A stretch of DNA of 64,000 nt, from positions 1-64,000 of the forward strand of contig NZ_PTPX01000006.1 of the NCBI RefSeq assembly GCF_003260095.1, written 5' to 3'. Positions 56,822 through 64,000 of the stretch are shown here, piece by piece (position 1 is the first letter of the stretch; each line of letters begins with the position of its first letter). A program made the position numbers and the translations under genes. The notes beneath the pieces were generated by a model. The model ran no database searches and was not told the DNA's origin. It saw only the letters and a program-made list of their open reading frames with translations. The stretch is from Glaesserella australis (GTDB lineage: Bacteria > Pseudomonadota > Gammaproteobacteria > Enterobacterales > Pasteurellaceae).

Positions 56822-58879
56822 ATGAAAAAATCACTACTTTGGCTTTCACTTTTTGCTTGTGCCAATGTGTCGGCAAATCAATGGCAAAGCGAACATTTCC
56901 CGACTTTTGAATCAAGTGAAAAACTGCTCTACCAAGCTCACGCCCAGCTGAAAAAAGGTAACTATCCTTTCCAATTCTCGCTCAATCAACAATGTTACCA
57001 ACCGCAAACCGCACTGAAATTAAATCAAGTCGTCAGCCTTGTGCCTTGCAAAGATCCTGCTGAATCGACCCGCTTGTTTCGTGATGGAAAATACAGCGTA
57101 GAAATTGATATGCGAAGTGGTACACCAACAGCAAAATTGACCGTTGAAGCAACCAAAAGTAGCAATGAATTAGTGCAAGTTTGTCCGAAATGGGATCAAA
57201 AACCGCTTGAAATTGATGTTTCCAGCCTTTTCAAAGAGGGCGAAACCGTGCGTGATTTCTATTCGGGCAATACTGCCAAAGTGCAAAATGGCAAAGTCAC
57301 GATGATGCCAGCTGTGGAATCAAACGGCTTGATGTTGCTGGAATCGGCACAAGCGGTCAATTCCGAGCCGATTTTTACCTGGAAAAATGCGACTGTCTAT
57401 TTCGTGCTGACCGACCGTTTCCACAACGGCGATCCAAGTAACGACAACAGCTACGGACGTAAAAAAGACGGGAAAGATGAAATCGGCACATTCCACGGCG
57501 GAGATCTCAAAGGCTTAACCGCCAAATTGGATTATTTACAACAACTCGGTGTGAATGCGATTTGGATCAGCTCGCCACTTGAGCAAATTCACGGCTGGGT
57601 GGGTGGCGGTGAAAAAGGCGATTTTCCACACTACGCTTATCACGGCTACTACCACCAAGATTGGACGAAAATTGATGCCAATATGGGGAGCGAGCAGGAT
57701 TTGAAAACTTTTATCGACCAAGCTCATAAACGCGGTATGCGGGTGATTTTCGACATTGTGATGAACCACACAGGTTACGCCACCCTTGCCGATATGCAAC
57801 AATATGGTTTTGGTGCGTTACATCTCAAAGGCGATGAAATCGAGAAAACCCTTGGTAAAAATTGGACTGATTGGCAGCCGAAAACGGGGCAAAACTGGCA
57901 TTCATTCAATAACTTAATTAACTTCAGCGACAAAGCCGGCTGGCAAAAATGGTGGGGCAAAGCGTGGGCTCGCTCCGATATTGGCGACTACGACAGCCCG
58001 AAATTTGACGATCTCAAAATGTCGCTCTCCGCCTTGCCAGACCTGAAAACCGAAAGCGAACAAGCGGTCGGATTACCTGAATTTTTTGCAAATAAGCCCG
58101 ATACGGCAGCGAAATTCCGTGAAAATGCCAAAGTGCGTGATTATTTAATCGGCTGGCTTTCCGATTGGGTGGAAAAATATGGCGTTGATGGCTTCCGTGT
58201 CGATACCGCCAAACACGTTGAAAAAAGTACTTGGTTGGAATTGAAACAATCGGCAGAAAAAGCCTTAGAAAAATGGCAAAAATTCCATCCAAATCAATCA
58301 TTTAACGATAAATTCTGGATGGCGGGCGAAGCGTGGGGACACGGCGTACACACTAGCGATTACTATAAAAACGGCTTTGACGCGATGATTAACTTCAGCT
58401 TCCAAGATCAAGCTAAAGAAGCCTTAAGTTGCTTTGCGAAAATCGCACCGACTTATCAACAGATGAGCGAAAAACTCAGTGATTTCAATGTGTTAAGCTA
58501 CCTTTCTTCTCACGATACCCGTTTGTTCTTCCATAGCGACAGTGCAAATGATGTAGAGAAACAGAAAGTCGCAGGCAGTTTGTTAATGCTCGCACCGGGG
58601 GCGGTACAAATCTACTACGGCGATGAAAGCGGACGAAAATTTGGTGCAACGGGTTCAGACCCGATTCAAGGCACACGGTCAGATATGAACTGGCAAGAGG
58701 TGGCGAAAAGTGCAGAACACCAAGCCTTGCTAAAACATTGGCAACGGCTGGCAACCTTCCGCCAACACCACAATGCGATTGGTAACGGCACACAGAAAAT
58801 TCTCGAAACTAGCAAATACTTCGCCTTTTCTCGTCAAGATGGCAACGATAAAGTGATGGTTGTTTGGGTGGGTGAGTAA
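56822..58879 (+). CDS. malS: periplasmic alpha-amylase MalS
   Basis: GH13 enzyme that shortens longer maltodextrins in the periplasm before uptake. Signal peptide ends NVSA. The barrel holds VYFVLTDRFHNGDPSND, DIVMNHTG (region I), DGFRVDTAKHV (region II, nucleophile Asp), WMAGEAWGHG (region III, acid/base Glu) and YLSSHDTR (region IV). 685 residues, like E. coli MalS. It may be transcribed from malM or its own promoter. Confidence 0.95.
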   Translation: MKKSLLWLSLFACANVSANQWQSEHFPTFESSEKLLYQAHAQLKKGNYPFQFSLNQQCYQPQTALKLNQVVSLVPCKDPAESTRLFRDGKYSVEIDMRSGTPTAKLTVEATKSSNELVQVCPKWDQKPLEIDVSSLFKEGETVRDFYSGNTAKVQNGKVTMMPAVESNGLMLLESAQAVNSEPIFTWKNATVYFVLTDRFHNGDPSNDNSYGRKKDGKDEIGTFHGGDLKGLTAKLDYLQQLGVNAIWISSPLEQIHGWVGGGEKGDFPHYAYHGYYHQDWTKIDANMGSEQDLKTFIDQAHKRGMRVIFDIVMNHTGYATLADMQQYGFGALHLKGDEIEKTLGKNWTDWQPKTGQNWHSFNNLINFSDKAGWQKWWGKAWARSDIGDYDSPKFDDLKMSLSALPDLKTESEQAVGLPEFFANKPDTAAKFRENAKVRDYLIGWLSDWVEKYGVDGFRVDTAKHVEKSTWLELKQSAEKALEKWQKFHPNQSFNDKFWMAGEAWGHGVHTSDYYKNGFDAMINFSFQDQAKEALSCFAKIAPTYQQMSEKLSDFNVLSYLSSHDTRLFFHSDSANDVEKQKVAGSLLMLAPGAVQIYYGDESGRKFGATGSDPIQGTRSDMNWQEVAKSAEHQALLKHWQRLATFRQHHNAIGNGTQKILETSKYFAFSRQDGNDKVMVVWVGE

Positions 58880-58885
58880 AACAAA

Positions 58886-58907
58886 ACGCCATACTACTGT
58901 ATGGCGT
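58886..58907. terminator. convergent hairpin between malS and grxA
   Basis: ACGCCATAC (58886-58894), loop TACT, GTATGGCGT (58899-58907), with A/T-rich flanks both ways. Confidence 0.85.
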
Positions 58908-58912
58908 CTTAA

Positions 58913-59176
58913 TTATAATGAAATATCAAACTTTTCTTTCACAAGCGGGGCAAAATCAGAATAACCGCCAATATGAACATTATCTAAGAAAATCTGTGGC
59001 ACTGTCATAACTGGCTTACCAACACGTGGTTCGAGATCTTTTTTATCAAGCCCTTCTGCTATCATATCAATGAATTTGAAGTCAAAATCTGACAATTCTG
59101 TTTTCATTTTTTCGGCTAGCTGTTTAGCTCGAACACAATAAGGGCAGCTCATTCTACCGTAAATTTCAACTAACAT
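58913..59176 (-). CDS. grxA: glutaredoxin 1
   Basis: Glutathione-dependent disulfide reductase, hydrogen donor for ribonucleotide reductase. Active site CPYC (residues 11-14), then KPVMTVPQIFLDNVHIGGYSDF with the cis-proline TVP. 87 residues, GrxA length. Single gene. Confidence 0.95.
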   Translation of the reverse strand: MLVEIYGRMSCPYCVRAKQLAEKMKTELSDFDFKFIDMIAEGLDKKDLEPRVGKPVMTVPQIFLDNVHIGGYSDFAPLVKEKFDISL

Positions 59177-59202
59177 AGTTTGCTCCTTTCGTCGATAAAA
59201 TA

Positions 59203-59223
59203 AGGGCGAATCTTATTCGCCCT
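59203..59223 (-). terminator. typA terminator
   Basis: AGGGCGAAT (59203-59211), loop, ATTCGCCCT (59215-59223), followed on the minus strand by TATTTTATC. Confidence 0.85.
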
Positions 59224-59243
59224 ATTATTTCATACTATTTCGA

Positions 59244-61091
59244 TTACTTCGTACTAGTACTGGTCGTCGTACGACTTGCACGTTTACGTTCAACTTCAGT
59301 CAGAAGTTTTTTACGAACACGTACAGATTTTGGTGTAACTTCCACTAATTCATCATCATCAATAAACTCTAACGCTTGTTCTAACGTCATTTTTACTGGT
59401 GTGGTGAGCGTTAATGCGTCATCTTTACCTGAAGCACGCATATTGGTTAATTTTTTACCTTCAAGTGGGTTTACGGTTAGGTCGTTAGAACGGCTGTGAA
59501 TACCGATCACTTGACCTTCGTAAATTTCCGCACCGTGATCGATCATCAACTTACCACGATCTTGCAAAGCATAGAGTGAGTAGGCTAAGGCTTTACCTGT
59601 GCCGTTAGAAATCAATACGCCGTTGATACGCTGACCGATCTCGCCTGCTTTCACATCATCATAATGGCTGAAGCTCGAGTAAAGTAAGCCTGTACCTGAT
59701 GTCATTGTCATAAACTCGTTACGGAAACCGATTAAACCACGGCTAGGAATCACATATTCTAAACGGGTGCGACCTTTACCGTCTGGGATCATATCACGCA
59801 CTTCGCCTTTACGAATCCCTAATGCTTCCATTACTGATCCTTGATGTTGCTCTTCAATATCAATGGTGACTTGTTCAAACGGCTCTTGTTTACGACCGTC
59901 AATCTCTTTGAAAATTACTTTCGGACGAGAAACCGCTAACTCATAGCCTTCACGACGCATATTTTCGATTAAGACCGACAAGTGTAATTCACCACGTCCT
60001 GACACACTGAAAATATCAGAGTCATCAGTCTCTTCCACACGCAATGCAACGTTGTGTACCAACTCTTTTTTCAAGCGTTCTAAAATTTGACGAGATGTCA
60101 CAAATTTGCCCTCTTGACCACAGAATGGCGAAGTATTGACGCAGAAGAACATGGTAACCGTTGGCTCATCGACCGATAATGCTGGTAAAGCTTCTACGTT
60201 GTTAACATCACAAAGCGTATCTGAAATATTTAACTCGCCTAAACCCGTTACCGCAATGATGTCGCCTGCGTAGGCTTCCGTTGCTTCATAGCGTTGTAAA
60301 CCTAAGTGTCCCAACACTTGACCCACACGACCATTGCGAGTTTTACCTTCAGCATCAACAACGGTAATTGGTTGGTTTGGCTTCACCGTACCACGTTTGA
60401 TACGACCAATACCGATAACGCCTAAGTATTTGCTGTAATCTAATTGCGAAATCTGCATTTGGAACGGTGCATCAAGTTCCACATCTGGCGGAGAAACGTG
60501 TTCCACAATCGCTTCAAATAGCGGATCCATATTTGGTGCAAGATCTTCGTGATCTAAACCAGCAACGCCGTTTAAGGCAGAAGCGTAGATGATCGGGAAG
60601 TCTAACTGTTCGTCTGTTGCCCCTAAATTCACAAATAAATCAAAGACTTGATCAACTACCCAATCAGGGCGAGCGCCAGGTCTATCCACTTTGTTAATTA
60701 CTACAATCGGTTTTAAACCGTGAGCAAAGGCTTTTTGAGTCACGAAACGAGTTTGTGGCATCGGGCCATCAAAAGCGTCCACCACCAATAACACCGAATC
60801 TACCATTGAAAGTACACGCTCTACTTCGCCACCGAAGTCTGCGTGCCCTGGGGTATCAACGATATTGATGCGATAACCGTTCCAGTTAATCGCCGTATTT
60901 TTAGCTAAAATGGTAATGCCACGCTCTTTCTCAAGATCGTTAGAGTCCATTACACGCTCATCGACATCACCACGAGAAGTATCTAATGTGCCTGAAAGTT
61001 TTAAAAGTTTATCAACTAAGGTTGTTTTGCCGTGGTCAACGTGGGCAATAATTGCGATATTACGCAGTTTTTGAGTATCTAATTGTTGCAT
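59244..61091 (-). CDS. typA: ribosome-associated GTPase TypA/BipA
   Basis: Translational GTPase of the EF-G family that aids 50S assembly and stress adaptation. G1 [12 protein letters not shown]3 [11 protein letters not shown]4 NKVDRPGA; domain [25 protein letters not shown] and [13 protein letters not shown] are typical. 615 residues with a short Ser/Thr tail. Confidence 0.97.
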   Translation of the reverse strand: MQQLDTQKLRNIAIIAHVDHGKTTLVDKLLKLSGTLDTSRGDVDERVMDSNDLEKERGITILAKNTAINWNGYRINIVDTPGHADFGGEVERVLSMVDSVLLVVDAFDGPMPQTRFVTQKAFAHGLKPIVVINKVDRPGARPDWVVDQVFDLFVNLGATDEQLDFPIIYASALNGVAGLDHEDLAPNMDPLFEAIVEHVSPPDVELDAPFQMQISQLDYSKYLGVIGIGRIKRGTVKPNQPITVVDAEGKTRNGRVGQVLGHLGLQRYEATEAYAGDIIAVTGLGELNISDTLCDVNNVEALPALSVDEPTVTMFFCVNTSPFCGQEGKFVTSRQILERLKKELVHNVALRVEETDDSDIFSVSGRGELHLSVLIENMRREGYELAVSRPKVIFKEIDGRKQEPFEQVTIDIEEQHQGSVMEALGIRKGEVRDMIPDGKGRTRLEYVIPSRGLIGFRNEFMTMTSGTGLLYSSFSHYDDVKAGEIGQRINGVLISNGTGKALAYSLYALQDRGKLMIDHGAEIYEGQVIGIHSRSNDLTVNPLEGKKLTNMRASGKDDALTLTTPVKMTLEQALEFIDDDELVEVTPKSVRVRKKLLTEVERKRASRTTTSTSTK

Positions 61092-61175
61092 TGAAATTAC
61101 TGTATTGTAGGGTGGGTTTTAACCCACCGTGAAAAGAAATGATGAGCCAAAACTCATCAGTACGAAATCCAAAAT

Positions 61176-61191
61176 TGTGATAGTGATCACA
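61176..61191. promoter_or_regulatory. CRP site between typA and luxS
   Basis: TGTGA-N6-TCACA, exact core consensus, 85 bases upstream of typA and about 165 upstream of luxS. Which gene it controls is not clear. Confidence 0.7.
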
Positions 61192-61237
61192 AAAAGACGG
61201 GCGATTATACAGAACTTTCGCCAAACTGACTAGAAAG

Positions 61238-61324
61238 CAAGCGGTTTGTTTGAAGTAAAAATTTGCAAATTATTACGAATAACCTACCGCTTGAATAAAA
61301 ACTCGAGCTTAAATAGGCTATAAT
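61238..61324 (+). promoter_or_regulatory. luxS upstream region with paired uptake-signal words and -10
   Basis: CAAGCGGT (61238-61245) and ACCGCTTG (61286-61293) form an inverted uptake-signal pair. TATAAT (61319-61324), 30 bases before the luxS ATG, is a perfect -10; no -35 at correct spacing is evident. Confidence 0.55.
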
Positions 61325-61353
61325 TCCCTGAAATTTATTAATTGGAGAAAATT

Positions 61354-61863
61354 ATGCCTTTACTAGATAGTTTTAAAGTTGACCATACAAAAATGAATGC
61401 CCCTGCGGTACGTGTGGCGAAAACAATGACCACACCAAAGGGTGATACTATTACCGTGTTTGATTTACGCTTTGTGCGTCCGAATGTGGAGATTTTATCG
61501 CCACGCGGTATTCACACAATGGAACATTTATTTGCAGGCTTTATGCGTGATCACTTAAACAGCGAAACCGTTGAAATTATTGATATTTCGCCAATGGGCT
61601 GTTGCACAGGGTTTTATATGTCGTTAATCGGCTCGCCGTCAGCGGAAGCGGTGGCAAAAGCGTGGGAAGCGTCAATGCGTGATGCGTTAGAAAAAGTACC
61701 CGATGAGAGCAAAATCCCTGAATTAAACGAGTTTCAATGTGGTTCATACAAAGAACATTCCCTTGCCGATGCCCACGAAATCGCTCGTAATGTGTTGAAA
61801 CAGCCGATTGGCGTAAATCGTAACGAAGATTTGGCGTTAGATGAAAAATTGTTAAATCTGTAA
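61354..61863 (+). CDS. luxS: S-ribosylhomocysteine lyase (AI-2 synthase)
   Basis: Cleaves S-ribosylhomocysteine to homocysteine and the AI-2 precursor. Metal site [14 protein letters not shown] (His-X3-His) and GCCTGFY; the catalytic Cys lies in MGCCTGF and a second metal ligand in [15 protein letters not shown] 61354 has GGAG 7 bases upstream; an in-frame ATG at 61342 adds four residues. 169 residues. Confidence 0.97.
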   Translation: MPLLDSFKVDHTKMNAPAVRVAKTMTTPKGDTITVFDLRFVRPNVEILSPRGIHTMEHLFAGFMRDHLNSETVEIIDISPMGCCTGFYMSLIGSPSAEAVAKAWEASMRDALEKVPDESKIPELNEFQCGSYKEHSLADAHEIARNVLKQPIGVNRNEDLALDEKLLNL

Positions 61864-61874
61864 TAAGGAAATCC

Positions 61875-63722
61875 GTGTTAAATAAACTCTTTACTTGGTT
61901 TGAAAACCGTATCAATCCCTATCCCGAAGAGGTCCCGAATACGCCGAGAGCGAAAGTCATTCCTTTTATTTTTGAAACGACTAAAGGAATGCGAAGCTAT
62001 TTTGTGGCGTTGATTGTATTTGTGGCGTTCATCGGGATTATTGAGGGTATTCTGTTTCAATATATGGGCGAGTTGGTGGACTGGGTGAATACCTATTCGG
62101 CTCAACAGCTGTGGCAAGAGAAAGGCACATCGCTGATCTTAATGCTGATTGTTGCTTTGATGAGCGTGGTGTTTGTCTATCTTGGCTGTGCGGTGCGGTT
62201 TCAATCATTGCAAGGAGTTTTTCCGATGCGATTGCGATGGAATTTCCACCGCTTGATGCTCGGGCAAAGTATGAGTTTTTATCAGGACGAATTTGCTGGG
62301 CGAGTGTCGGCAAAGGTTATGCAGACAGCCTTAGCGGTGCGAGACGTGCTGATGACTTGTGCGGATATGTTGGTCTATGTGATTGTCTATTTGACCACCA
62401 CTAGCGTGATTTTAATCCAACTTGACGGTTGGCTGTTTGTGCCATTCATTATTTGGGTGGTGAGCTTGGCGGCGATTATTCGGCTGTATGTGCCGAAGCT
62501 GGCTCAAGCAGCACAAGAGCAGTCGGACGCTCGCAGTTTGATGACAGGGCGAATTACTGACGCTTATTCCAACATTGCCACTGTAAAACTGTTCTCACAC
62601 GGCAATCGAGAGTCTCGTTATGCTAAAGAGTCGATGGAAGAATTTATGGTTACGGTGCATAAACAGATGCGTTTGGTAACCACGATTGAGACCTTAACTT
62701 ACTTTAACAGCATTGCCCTGATTACTATTACCGCAGGCATTGGCTTATGGCTTTGGTCGCTCGGCGATGTTACTGCGGGTGCGATAGCCACTTCTACGGC
62801 GTTGGCGTTACGCATTAAAGGGCTGTCGCAGTGGATTATGTGGGAATTTGCCCGCTTGTTTGAGAATTTGGGGACAGTGCAAGATGGTATGGAAACCCTA
62901 TCTAAACCGAAAACCATTGTAGATAAAAGCGATGCCAAACCGCTTGCCGTCACGCAAGGGGAAATTCGTTTCAACAAGGTCGATTTTGCCTATACCGAGA
63001 AAAAACCGTTGCTCAAAGGCTTTGATTTACATATCAAAGCAGGCGAAAAAGTGGGCTTGGTTGGACGCAGTGGGGCAGGAAAATCGACCCTAACAAATCT
63101 CTTGTTACGTTTTTACGATGTGCAAAAGGGTTCCGTTGAAATTGACGGGCAGAACATTTGTGATGTGACGCAAGAGAGCTTGCGATCTCAAATTGGATTG
63201 GTGACACAGGATACATCGCTGTTACATCGCTCTGTGCGAGACAATTTGCTCTACGGTCGCCCAACGGCAACGGAAGAAGAAATGCTCAAGGCGGTAGAAC
63301 GTGCTTCGGCAGCAGATTTTATTCCGCTATTAAGCGATGCCAAAGGCAGAACAGGCTACGATGCTCACGTTGGTGAGCGTGGGGTGAAACTATCGGGCGG
63401 ACAACGCCAACGGATTGCAATAGCCCGTGTAATGCTCAAAGATGCCCCGATTTTGTTGCTCGATGAAGCAACCAGTGCGTTGGATTCGGAAGTAGAAGTC
63501 GCTATTCAAGAAAACTTGACCGAATTAATGGAAGGAAAAACCGTTGTGGCTATCGCTCACCGCTTATCCACCATTATGGCAATGGATCGCTTAATTGTGT
63601 TAGACAAAGGCGAAATTGTCGAACAAGGTAGCCACGAAGAGTTGCTTGCCCTGAATGGTGTTTATGCGAAATTATGGGCACATCAAAGCGGTGGGTTCTT
63701 GCAGGAAGAAGTTGAATTATAA
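61875..63722 (+). CDS. ABC exporter, fused membrane and ATPase domains
   Basis: Type I exporter half-transporter of the MsbA/lipid-multidrug type. Six membrane segments (about residues 40-330), then an ATPase with Walker A GLVGRSGAGKSTLTNL (about 395), signature [15 protein letters not shown], Walker B ILLLDEATSALD and H-loop IAHRLSTI. GTG start with AAGGA 7 bases upstream, 11 bases after luxS, so probably one transcript. Substrate unknown. Confidence 0.9.
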   Translation: MLNKLFTWFENRINPYPEEVPNTPRAKVIPFIFETTKGMRSYFVALIVFVAFIGIIEGILFQYMGELVDWVNTYSAQQLWQEKGTSLILMLIVALMSVVFVYLGCAVRFQSLQGVFPMRLRWNFHRLMLGQSMSFYQDEFAGRVSAKVMQTALAVRDVLMTCADMLVYVIVYLTTTSVILIQLDGWLFVPFIIWVVSLAAIIRLYVPKLAQAAQEQSDARSLMTGRITDAYSNIATVKLFSHGNRESRYAKESMEEFMVTVHKQMRLVTTIETLTYFNSIALITITAGIGLWLWSLGDVTAGAIATSTALALRIKGLSQWIMWEFARLFENLGTVQDGMETLSKPKTIVDKSDAKPLAVTQGEIRFNKVDFAYTEKKPLLKGFDLHIKAGEKVGLVGRSGAGKSTLTNLLLRFYDVQKGSVEIDGQNICDVTQESLRSQIGLVTQDTSLLHRSVRDNLLYGRPTATEEEMLKAVERASAADFIPLLSDAKGRTGYDAHVGERGVKLSGGQRQRIAIARVMLKDAPILLLDEATSALDSEVEVAIQENLTELMEGKTVVAIAHRLSTIMAMDRLIVLDKGEIVEQGSHEELLALNGVYAKLWAHQSGGFLQEEVEL

Positions 63723-63732
63723 GCATCAACAA

Positions 63733-63798
63733 CAAGCGGTCAGTTCGATATAAAATTTGCAAAAAATGTAGCATAAATGACCGCTTGCTGTTTTTAGA
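63733..63798 (+). terminator. uptake-signal pair acting as terminator
   Basis: CAAGCGGTCA (63733-63742) and TGACCGCTTG (63778-63787) form a 10-bp stem with a long AT-rich loop, followed by CTGTTTTTAG. Inverted uptake-signal pairs after genes are common in Pasteurellaceae. Confidence 0.8.
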
Positions 63799-63814
63799 AA
63801 TCCATTTTGATCTG

Positions 63815-63839
63815 AGTCGAAGTTTGCTACACTTCGACT
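63815..63839. other. hairpin before the last gene
   Basis: AGTCGAAGT (63815-63823), loop TTGCTAC, ACTTCGACT (63831-63839): a perfect 9-bp stem 29 bases before the start codon of the next gene. It could be an operator, a leader structure or a weak terminator. Confidence 0.5.
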
Positions 63840-63867
63840 TTGTTATTTATATTGTAGAGATAAAAAT

Positions 63868-64000
63868 TTGAAAGGCCTAGCTATTCGACTTGTCGTAGGC
63901 ATTGCACTCTTATTATGGGCTTGGGATATGGTTTTTCCTTGGCAACAAGCAATGCTAGCAGAAGAGAATCGATATTCACAAATACAGCAACGAAAGACAC
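63868..64000 (+). CDS. probable membrane-bound lytic transglycosylase MltF, 5' part
   Basis: TTG start (63868) after GAGA, open to the window end (44 codons). One membrane segment ([18 protein letters not shown]) is followed by [12 protein letters not shown], which resembles the N-terminal anchor and NR-X3-IQ-R start of MltF-type transglycosylases. The catalytic domains lie beyond the window, so this is tentative. Confidence 0.5.
   Translation, partial: MKGLAIRLVVGIALLLWAWDMVFPWQQAMLAEENRYSQIQQRKT

Overview
The window comes from a Pasteurellaceae genome, most likely the Actinobacillus/Mannheimia/Bibersteinia side of the family. The 9-base DNA uptake signal ACAAGCGGT (or its complement) recurs throughout, sometimes as inverted pairs that form terminators (63733-63787). 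This is the 'Apl-type' uptake word, not the Haemophilus type. Gene content agrees: H. influenzae-like CyaA, TehB and YciU-type dsDNA mimic, nrfEFG, a group-2 capsule export operon (cpxDCBA/bexDCBA type) and a maltose regulon. I do not assign a species.

Layout. 1-119: 3' end of an rrn operon (5S rRNA and terminator). 0.3-10.6 kb: cyaA behind a CRP-like palindrome, a KefB/C-type antiporter, the nrfE-dsbE-nrfF-nrfG cytochrome c heme-attachment operon, tehB, a flavin reductase, yciU and ychN. 10.76-18.9 kb: an integrated satellite-like element, all genes leftward. 18.9-27.1 kb: tRNA-Ala, gltX, tRNA-Val, rlmN, a RAYT/IS200-like transposase with its palindromes, pilF/pilW, a SufE-like gene, clpPX, lpxK and ycaR. 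27.1-42.6 kb: capsule locus, with export genes cpxDCBA leftward and an AT-rich biosynthesis operon rightward, closed by a decayed IS256-like element. 43.8-46.6 kb: bioB, rluB, yciO. 46.7-58.9 kb: maltose/maltodextrin regulon (malQ-malG-malF-malE facing malK-lamB-malM-malS) around a control region with MalT-like boxes and three CRP sites. 58.9-64 kb: grxA, typA, luxS, an ABC exporter and the start of a probable mltF.

The most interesting region is the roughly 8-kb element. It has a P4-type integrase, an AlpA-like regulator, a Mor-family activator, a DUF927 helicase/primase and three phage head genes (prohead protease, scaffold-like protein, major capsid protein). I find no terminase, portal, tail or lysis gene. 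This resembles phage-inducible chromosomal islands that encode their own capsid, but with a smaller packaging set. Between mor and a small Icd/Ash-like gene the sequence folds like the phage P1/P7 c4 antisense RNA. One RNA domain carries b' and a' segments complementary to two copies of an a-b target, one before and one after it. The second copy overlaps the ribosome-binding region of the Icd-like gene. The replication module is flanked by two clusters of GCGGGACAA repeats, one with an exact 21-bp period.

Other observations include large palindromes in four mal intergenic regions, among them malE-malF, where E. coli has unrelated REP elements; a cloverleaf-like set of palindromes before the RAYT gene; and a capsule operon with a fused two-domain glycosyltransferase, an alpha/beta hydrolase and a coiled-coil protein of unknown function. 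Family assignments rest on motifs and remembered family patterns; no database search was run.
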